The position numbers were made by a program, and so were the translations under genes. Source: CAYXXZ01 sp964469165 (GTDB taxonomy: Bacteria; Pseudomonadota; Gammaproteobacteria; Pseudomonadales; Porticoccaceae). From it: a stretch of 28,437 nt of DNA. The notes under the pieces were generated by a model, which saw only the letters and a program-made list of their open reading frames with translations, had not been told where the DNA came from and did not search any database. The stretch lies in NCBI GenBank assembly GCA_964469165.1, contig CAYXXZ010000036.1, forward strand, positions 1 to 28,437, written 5' to 3'. Positions 23,051 to 28,437 of this stretch are shown piece by piece; within the stretch, counting starts at the first letter, position 1; each line of letters starts with the position of its first letter.

Positions 23051-25252
23051 TCACACAATGATGCCGCGCTCACGCAGACCCGCGATGTCTCCCGCGGTGA
23101 AGGCGTTTTCCGTCAGAATTTCATCGCTGTGTTCGCCCAGCTGATGAATATATCTGTCGGTACCGGCGCGAGACCGCGAGAACGTCACGAGCGCGCCGAG
23201 ATCCTTGATGGTGCCGTAGACTGGATGAATCGTGGTTTGCACGGTGCCCCTGGCTTCAAACGCGGGGTCGGCGAGCACCTCTTGCTCCGCCGCCTTGCGG
23301 CAGGGCTCTGTCCAGACACCCACGGCTTCGAGGGTCTGACACAGGTCGGCGACGCTGCGCGCGGCCACGGCTTCGGCAATTTTCCCGGCGTCCGCGTCTC
23401 CCCAGAACTCACCGGATGCAGACATTCCGGAAAGGCCCAGCGCCCGTGCCAGCGCCTCTTTCTGAGCGCCACTGCGCGCGGCGATCGCGAGCCAGCCGTC
23501 CTGTGCCTGATAGAGCGCTTCATTGGCGCAGTACCCCGTCTGGCTGCTGTTGAGGACTCTCGCGCCGCGCACCTCACCGTCGGCGCCTTGGATGGCTTCC
23601 GAAAGCAGGAACACACCGGCATTGAGCAGGGGAACTTCCAACGACACGCCATTGCCGGAGCTTGCGCGGTAATTCAGCGCGGTGAGCAATGCGGCCGCAC
23701 CCAGCATGCCGCCGGCAAAATCCACCATATAGGTACGGTTCCAGAACGGCGGGTTGCCCTCGCCACCCCCCTTGGCTTCGTGCCCGCACAGAGCCTGCAT
23801 CACCAAGTCGAACGCCGCCTGCTTGGCGAGAGGGCCGCTGGCGCCGTAGCCGGGACTTTCCAGAACTATCATGTCGGCGCGCAGGGCGTGCAGGCTCGGC
23901 GGGTCGATGCCGAGACGCGTGGAAACGCCGCTGCGGAAATTATTGGTGACGATGTCCGCGCTCTCGACCACCTTTCTCGCAACCTCGATACCTGATTTGA
24001 GGTCGACCGCAAGACCTTTTTTGCCGCGGTTTGCTGACGCGTAGGAGCGCAGCATGGCGCGCGAAGGGTCGCCCTTGAGCGGCTCGACCTTGATCACCTC
24101 CGCGCCCAGATCTGCGAGAATGCGGGTCGCAAGCGGCCCCGCCACATAGGCGCCGAAGTCCACGACCTTGACGCCGCCGAGCGGCTTGGCGGAGGCAACC
24201 GGGCGCGGCGTGCCCTGTGCCCGATGGCGCCTGGCGATCACCGGATTGCCCACCTGCCTGCCGCCATCGGCCAGTTCGCGGATGATGCCGTTGTACTTCA
24301 CCTGCGGGTTGTCCCAGCAAAGCGCCGGCGCAAAGACTTCCTCCACCGGCAGCCCTTCCGCCCACAGCGCTTCCAGCAGCGGCTTGCCTTCAAATTTCGC
24401 TACATACTCGGCCAGCAGGTCGATGTCGCCAAAGAAATTGCGCCTGTCGGTATTGCCCGGATCGGGCATGCCGCTATCTTCCGGCGTGACGCTGGGATCG
24501 TCGATGCCGAGCACCTTGTAAAGTTTGTATTTCGAGCCGGAAGAGCCGAGCACGATGTGGATGTAAATGCCATCGGCGCAGCGGAAAATCAGCGGATGGA
24601 GATCTTTGGGTTGTGGCGTGGTCTCGCGCCGGCTGTGCTCGTACTGCCCCCAAAGTTGCACCACCCATGTCAGGGTTCCCTCGAACAACGACGTGGCGAC
24701 CAATTGCCCCTGGCCGCTGGCGTGGCGCTCGTACAGCGCCGCCAACAAGCCGCAGATCCCCTGCAGCGCCGCGCCATAACTGGCGGGCTCGAACGCCATG
24801 ACGATGGGCTTATCCGTATACTGTTCGAAACACAACCCGGTGCGCGCCTGCGCCAGGAGGTCGCTCGACGGCCTGTCGTATCCGCTCGTATCCCTGGGAT
24901 TACCGGCGATGTCGAGCACCACCAGGTGGGCGTGTTCAGCAGATATCCGGTCGGCAACAAGGGGAATATTTTCATCGGGGTAGCTTTCACCTCCCAGAAT
25001 ACAGGCGTCTGCCTGCGCCAGAAGCTCACTGAGCCCTGCCTCGCCAAGATCGGAAAAGTGCTTTATTTCAGCGTCCCGGTACCACGCGTCGTATGCCGCG
25101 TAGTAACCGCGTGCCCAATCCGAGGCCGCAGACTCGACTCTGATCACTCTGGCGCCATTGTCACTGAAATACTTGCTGATCAGGGCTGGCGCCATGCCAC
25201 TGCCAAAATCCACAAGCGTCAGCCCTTGCAACATCCTGACGGGTTCGTACAT
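23051..25252 (-). CDS. Fused two-domain class III CoA-transferase-like (CaiB/BaiF) protein
   Basis: 733 residues: a diverged CaiB/BaiF module (about 1-345) and a more typical one (about 355-733). The second has VVDFGAYVAGPLATRILADLG, VIKVEPLKGDPSR, the ADIVTNNFRSGV block and PGYGASGP. Class III CoA transferases carry a covalent acyl/CoA Asp in a GQ-x-V-D-x-S-L context. Module 1 has GQLVATSLFE, with Ala186 at that place; module 2 has VSLEVPLLNA, with Glu539. Neither has the canonical Asp. The double-module layout recalls DddD, but no DMSP genes accompany it. GGAGA 6 nt before the ATG at 25252 fixes the start; longer in-frame starts lack one. The expected role is CoA activation or transfer for the island's substrate, or CoA-ester racemisation-like chemistry. 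Confidence 0.9.
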   Translation of the reverse strand: MYEPVRMLQGLTLVDFGSGMAPALISKYFSDNGARVIRVESAASDWARGYYAAYDAWYRDAEIKHFSDLGEAGLSELLAQADACILGGESYPDENIPLVADRISAEHAHLVVLDIAGNPRDTSGYDRPSSDLLAQARTGLCFEQYTDKPIVMAFEPASYGAALQGICGLLAALYERHASGQGQLVATSLFEGTLTWVVQLWGQYEHSRRETTPQPKDLHPLIFRCADGIYIHIVLGSSGSKYKLYKVLGIDDPSVTPEDSGMPDPGNTDRRNFFGDIDLLAEYVAKFEGKPLLEALWAEGLPVEEVFAPALCWDNPQVKYNGIIRELADGGRQVGNPVIARRHRAQGTPRPVASAKPLGGVKVVDFGAYVAGPLATRILADLGAEVIKVEPLKGDPSRAMLRSYASANRGKKGLAVDLKSGIEVARKVVESADIVTNNFRSGVSTRLGIDPPSLHALRADMIVLESPGYGASGPLAKQAAFDLVMQALCGHEAKGGGEGNPPFWNRTYMVDFAGGMLGAAALLTALNYRASSGNGVSLEVPLLNAGVFLLSEAIQGADGEVRGARVLNSSQTGYCANEALYQAQDGWLAIAARSGAQKEALARALGLSGMSASGEFWGDADAGKIAEAVAARSVADLCQTLEAVGVWTEPCRKAAEQEVLADPAFEARGTVQTTIHPVYGTIKDLGALVTFSRSRAGTDRYIHQLGEHSDEILTENAFTAGDIAGLRERGIIV

Positions 25253-25643
25253 CGTTATTCTCCACGATTCCGGGTTCGACATAGTGTCAAAAAGTATCCT
25301 ATTTTCCAACCTTTTCCGAGACTGTCCGGGCTCGCCTCGCGGCACGAAAGATCAACCCAGCGTCCGGGGCAATAATGACTGGCGACGGCAATTCGCCAGC
25401 GGAGGGCAATGCAACAATAGCTATTAGGTACGCACAAGCCAGGAATTGGGGCTGCGGGTTGCAGTTGAGCCATGAGCTGTAAGCTCCAAGCTGGTGGAAC
25501 CCAGTTCCTCCAGTCTCCCACTTGAAGCTTATGGTTTACGACGCGTTCCCCCCCTACGCACAACTGCAGCCTAAATTTCCGACTACTGTGCCAGGATCGC
25601 AAAAAGAGCGGCGTGAGCGCCGGACTCTATCGCCAGATTCTGG
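25253..25643. other. Intergenic region upstream of the CoA-transferase-like gene
   Basis: About 390 bp with no credible gene. It should hold the promoter of the CoA-transferase/receptor 2 operon. The AT-rich part around 25280-25315 contains the small inverted repeat GACA-CTA-TGTC, close to TTGACA-like sequence. A 7-bp stem hairpin CTGGCGA / TCGCCAG is at 25379-25399. Inverted heptamer element B is at 25468-25543. No promoter can be called with confidence. Confidence 0.5.
25468..25543. repeat. Inverted heptamer element B
   Basis: Left units AGCCATG, AGCTGTA, AGCTCCA and AGCTGGT (25468-25495). A hairpin core GGAAC-CCA-GTTCC with outer TGG/CCA pairs (25492-25512). Right units TGAAGCT, TATGGTT and TACGACG (25523-25543), inverted copies of the same unit. 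It shares CTGTAAGCTCCAAGC and AAGCTTATGG with element A, although the cores differ. Confidence 0.82.
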
Positions 25644-26042
25644 TCAGCCAGCCATCGCCCGTACCACTGGCGCGGAATCGAAATATTCCCGCCAGTAGAC
25701 GATTTTCCCTTCGGCGTCGAAACGAAACACACCCGTCACCGGGAATGATGCGAGCACAACACCATCTTCCTTCGTCAGGTGATCGATCCGCTCGGCAAAT
25801 CCCACCTCGCCTCTTACGACCAGTGCGAGTACATCCGCCGGGAACATGGCGAGGCCAACCTTGTCACGAAAATCCGCCAGCAGGGCAGTGGCTTCATCGA
25901 GTGTACGGGTCACCGCCAAGGGCGATTGGTCCCAAATGATGTCATCCGCCAGGTACTTCCGGTAAGCGGCCACCACGCCGTCATAGCCAGAGCCCCAGGC
26001 GGCGATAAATTCACGCAGATTTTGTTCGTTGTTCGGTTTCAT
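25644..26042 (-). CDS. SnoaL-like / limonene-1,2-epoxide hydrolase-fold protein
   Basis: 132 residues of the NTF2-like fold, closest in pattern to limonene-1,2-epoxide hydrolases. It has FIAAWGSG, then DDIIWDQSPLAV (about 33-44), the Arg-x-Asp pair ERID (Arg85, Asp87) and the closing PVTGVFRFDAEGKIVYWREYFD (101-122). In the Rhodococcus enzyme an Asp-Arg-Asp triad plus a Tyr and an Asn position the water. The RxD and the acidic W-R-E-Y-F-D site are kept here, while the Tyr/Asn pair appears as Trp37 and Gln39. It could be an epoxide hydrolase, an isomerase or a cyclase-like protein. AGAGGA precedes the ATG at 26042. It is 79 bp downstream of receptor 3, so probably cotranscribed. Confidence 0.8.
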   Translation of the reverse strand: MKPNNEQNLREFIAAWGSGYDGVVAAYRKYLADDIIWDQSPLAVTRTLDEATALLADFRDKVGLAMFPADVLALVVRGEVGFAERIDHLTKEDGVVLASFPVTGVFRFDAEGKIVYWREYFDSAPVVRAMAG

Positions 26043-26121
26043 CGTTCCTCTTCCACATGTCACTCTCCTTCACAACCAAGACCGCCACTCAAGATTGCCG
26101 CGCCCTGTTTTGAACAATCAC

Positions 26122-28248
26122 CTAGAAGCTGTACTCCCCGCTGATACCGTAGGTCCGCGGCGCCGCCGCCGTGTAGTTGTCACCCGCCGGCGGCGCGTTG
26201 GTGCTGTACACCGAGTACTCCGTGTCCGTCATGTTCTTGCCCCACAGGCTGAGCTTCACTTTCTCCGCCGGGTCCCTCCAGTTGAAGGAGAAGTTCACCA
26301 CCTCATAGGACGGCTCCTTGATGCGGTTGTCCTCGTCCCAGTAGAAACCGTCGTTGTAGTAGTAGTTCACCACCACATCGAAGCCCGCCGGCAAGACGTA
26401 GTTGAGCGCCGCGTTGAACGTCATCTCCGGTGCCCGCATCAGGTCGTTGCCGGCGAAGTTGCCGGTGGTGGCCACGTTGCCCATTCCATTGGGATTTGGC
26501 ACGTTGGTTATGCCAAAGTACTCGTCGTATTCACTGTCCAGGTACGACACCCCGGCGCTGAGGCGCAGCTTGTCCGTCACCTGGGCATCCATCTCCAGCT
26601 CCGCACCGCGAATGCTCGCCGCCGCCGCGTTGGCGGTGGTGGTGGTGCCGCTGCCGATGGTGACCAGTTGCAGGTTCTGGTAGTCGTAGTCGAACACCGC
26701 GCCGTTGAGGGTGGCACGACCCCCGAACCAGCCGCTCGACTTGAAGCCGACTTCGATGGCGTCCAGCTCTTCGGGCTGAACCGGGGCGCTGGGTGGTCCA
26801 CCGAGGTTGGCCATGTTGAAGATGCCGCCCTTGTAGCCGCGGCTCGCGGTGACGTACACCATCAGGTCATCGGTGAAGCGGTAGTTGAGGCCGGCACGGT
26901 AGGTGAGCTTTTCGAAATCCTCTTCCAGGCTGGTGTAGGGAAAGATGGCATTGCCGTTGATGGTGGTGGGGCGCTGGTCGAGGGTCAGCTCGTCCTCGTT
27001 GTAGCGCAGGCCCAGCACCAGCGAGGCTTTCTCGGTAAAGGCCCAGTCGATCTCGCCGAACACCGCCTTGCCCACGTTCTGCTGCTCGCCGCGGTTGAAG
27101 ATGGTGACGCCCGGCAGCTCGACCCGCAGGGGATCGTAGTAGGTGCTGAAGTCGGAGTAGAACAGGCCGACGATCCAGTGCAGGCTGCCGTCGCCGGTGG
27201 ACATCAGGCGCACTTCCTCGGAGAAGAAGCGGGTGTTGGTCTGGGCGTAGGAGTTGGTGTCGAAGACGCTGGTGCCGTCGTTGTCGTAGGGCGAGAAGTA
27301 TTCGTTCTCGCGGTAGGCGGTGATGCTCACCAGGTCGACATCGCTGAATGACTGCCTGAGGTGGAGGCTGACGTGGGTGTTGTCGTACTCGTTGTAGGTG
27401 ACGATCTCGTGGGCGGCCTTGTGCCAGCCGTCGGGTGTGACCTCGCCGGTGCGGGCGGTGACGCCGGGCAGCGGGGTGCGGATCATGTTGTTGCTGCTCT
27501 CGTAGTGTTCCTCGCTGAACACCAGCTTGACCTCGGTGTTGTCGGTGGGCGTATACAGCAGCTTGGCGCGCACGTTGTAGCGGTTTTCCGGGAGAAAGTT
27601 GACGCCCGGCACCTGGTTGTCGACGTAGGACTTGTCGGCGTCCTTGTAATTGGCGGAGATGTTGACGGCGAGGGTGTCGGTGATGCCGGTGGTGGCGTAG
27701 AGGCCGGTTTCCCAGGTGCCGTAGTTGGCGATGCCGCCGCGCAGCGTGAGTTCGGGATCGTGGCTGGGATCGCGGGTGATGACGTGAAGCAGGCCGCCGG
27801 TGGCGTTGCGCCCGAACAGGGTACCCTGGGGGCCCTTGAGGACTTCCACGCGCTCGACGTCGGCGAAGGATGACATGTTGGCGGTGGGCGCGGGGTTGTA
27901 GACCTCGTCGATGTAGGTGGCCACGGAGGGTTCGTTGCCGGCGGTGACGGCGCTGGTACCGACGCCGCGGAGCATGACGATGGTGGTACCGGAGCCGGTG
28001 TTGATGTTGAGGCTGGGCACGACCTCGGAGAGCTGGGTGACACTCTCGATGCCCTTGCTGGCCAGCGCCTCGCCGGTGTGGGAGAGCATAGTGATGGGCA
28101 CATCCTGAATGCTCTGCTCGCGCTTGGTGGCCACCACGATGATCTCTTCGAGGGTGGCCGCGCCAGCACCCGGGGCCAGCACCGCGGCCAGCGCCAGGGT
28201 CATTGCGGAGGGACGCATGCTGTGATGTAAAGGCTTGGACGGTTTCAT
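26122..28248 (-). CDS. TonB-dependent outer-membrane receptor 3
   Basis: 708 residues with a signal peptide (about 1-30, GAGA before ATLEE), EEIIVVATKRE, plug motifs IQDVPITM, LRGVGTSAV and VEVLKGPQGTLFGRNATGG, and a barrel ending in an aromatic residue (YGISGEYSF). AGGGGA lies 6 nt before the ATG. The plug has IDEVY where receptors 1 and 2 have VDGVY, and the gene appears richer in G/C third positions than receptor 1. It leads a two-gene unit with the SnoaL-like protein. All three receptors share the same plug signature but differ through the barrel, so they are old duplicates or separate acquisitions rather than a recent duplication. Confidence 0.94.
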   Translation of the reverse strand: MKPSKPLHHSMRPSAMTLALAAVLAPGAGAATLEEIIVVATKREQSIQDVPITMLSHTGEALASKGIESVTQLSEVVPSLNINTGSGTTIVMLRGVGTSAVTAGNEPSVATYIDEVYNPAPTANMSSFADVERVEVLKGPQGTLFGRNATGGLLHVITRDPSHDPELTLRGGIANYGTWETGLYATTGITDTLAVNISANYKDADKSYVDNQVPGVNFLPENRYNVRAKLLYTPTDNTEVKLVFSEEHYESSNNMIRTPLPGVTARTGEVTPDGWHKAAHEIVTYNEYDNTHVSLHLRQSFSDVDLVSITAYRENEYFSPYDNDGTSVFDTNSYAQTNTRFFSEEVRLMSTGDGSLHWIVGLFYSDFSTYYDPLRVELPGVTIFNRGEQQNVGKAVFGEIDWAFTEKASLVLGLRYNEDELTLDQRPTTINGNAIFPYTSLEEDFEKLTYRAGLNYRFTDDLMVYVTASRGYKGGIFNMANLGGPPSAPVQPEELDAIEVGFKSSGWFGGRATLNGAVFDYDYQNLQLVTIGSGTTTTANAAAASIRGAELEMDAQVTDKLRLSAGVSYLDSEYDEYFGITNVPNPNGMGNVATTGNFAGNDLMRAPEMTFNAALNYVLPAGFDVVVNYYYNDGFYWDEDNRIKEPSYEVVNFSFNWRDPAEKVKLSLWGKNMTDTEYSVYSTNAPPAGDNYTAAAPRTYGISGEYSF

Positions 28249-28380
28249 AATTTCCCCTTTTTAGTGTGATATTTTTACGAGCTAAAACAAATCCGCTGGC
28301 ACAAGGTCTCTTTTTCTGTGATAACCGGGATCAGCATCTTTATAATAGTGTAATAAAATGAAAATATTGAAACAAGATCG
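28249..28380 (-). promoter_or_regulatory. AT-rich leader/promoter region of receptor 3
   Basis: The 130 bp upstream of receptor 3 is strikingly AT-rich compared with the rest. On the minus strand TATTATAAA (28340-28348) is a -10 candidate with only weak -35 options upstream, implying a leader of about 85 nt. No riboswitch or operator can be recognised. Confidence 0.35.
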
Positions 28381-28437
28381 GAGATGGGAGATGGGAGATG
28401 GGAGATGGGAGATGGGAGATGGGAGATGGGAGATGGG
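28381..28437. repeat. Heptamer array (GAGATGG)x8 at the right edge
   Basis: Eight perfect copies of a 7-bp unit (GAGATGG; equivalently GGGAGAT) run to the last base of the window. The period equals that of the AGTTCAC and AGCTNTA arrays. The array is truncated by the window edge, so its full length and any inverted partner arm cannot be seen. Confidence 0.95.

Noticed and set aside
23051..25252. DddD, the DMSP CoA-transferase/lyase
   Set aside because: The two-module layout is similar, but the Asp essential in DddD is Glu here, and there is no BCCT transporter, DddB, DddC or DddR.
9849..28248. Siderophore or vitamin B12 uptake by the three TonB receptors
   Set aside because: No siderophore, ABC-transporter, Fur-box or cobalamin-riboswitch features are visible nearby; the context is acyl-CoA metabolism. 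It is not excluded, only unsupported.

Overview
This window comes from a high-GC gammaproteobacterium. The gene set (rlmKL, ybbN, rmf, a DUF2288 gene, sprT, rnm-type PHP phosphoesterase, hemH) and the abundance of TonB-dependent receptors and acyl-CoA enzymes fit marine Cellvibrionales/Halieaceae-like bacteria. The family placement is inference; nothing here proves a genus.

Left edge (1-605): the 5' part of a YhcG/DUF1016-type nuclease gene on the minus strand runs off the window. Behind it lie two short gene remnants, one of which reads like the decayed C-terminus of an integron-type tyrosine recombinase. Core block (637-8296): a NIF3/YqfO-like small protein, YbbN (CnoX), RlmKL, Rmf with a clear terminator, a tightly overlapping sprT / GIY-YIG / DUF2288 operon, then the divergent rnm-like PHP gene, a small uncharacterised gene and ferrochelatase.

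Accessory block (8325-28248): about 20 kb almost entirely on the minus strand. In transcription order it holds a TonB-dependent receptor with a limonene-epoxide-hydrolase/SnoaL-fold protein; a fused two-domain class III CoA-transferase-like protein with a second receptor; a fused two-domain acyl-CoA dehydrogenase with a second acyl-CoA dehydrogenase; a short-chain dehydrogenase; and an operon luxE-like / luxC-like / receptor / luxE-like. A MarR-type regulator on the plus strand is divergent from the SDR gene, with an AT-rich candidate operator between them. I read this as an uptake and CoA-dependent catabolic (or interconversion) island for a bulky hydrophobic carboxylic acid or isoprenoid/steroid-like compound. 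The substrate is not visible from sequence. Three enzymes have unexpected residues at the classical catalytic positions, and a LuxC/LuxE acid reductase pair is present without luxA, luxB or luxD.

A second layer is repetitive DNA. Many intergenic gaps carry arrays of 7-bp units (AGTTCAC, AGCTNTA-like, GGGAGAT), usually as a left array, a GC-rich or hairpin core, and a right array of the same kind of unit inverted. Two further palindromic REP-like elements sit at 15195-15226 and 17050-17077.
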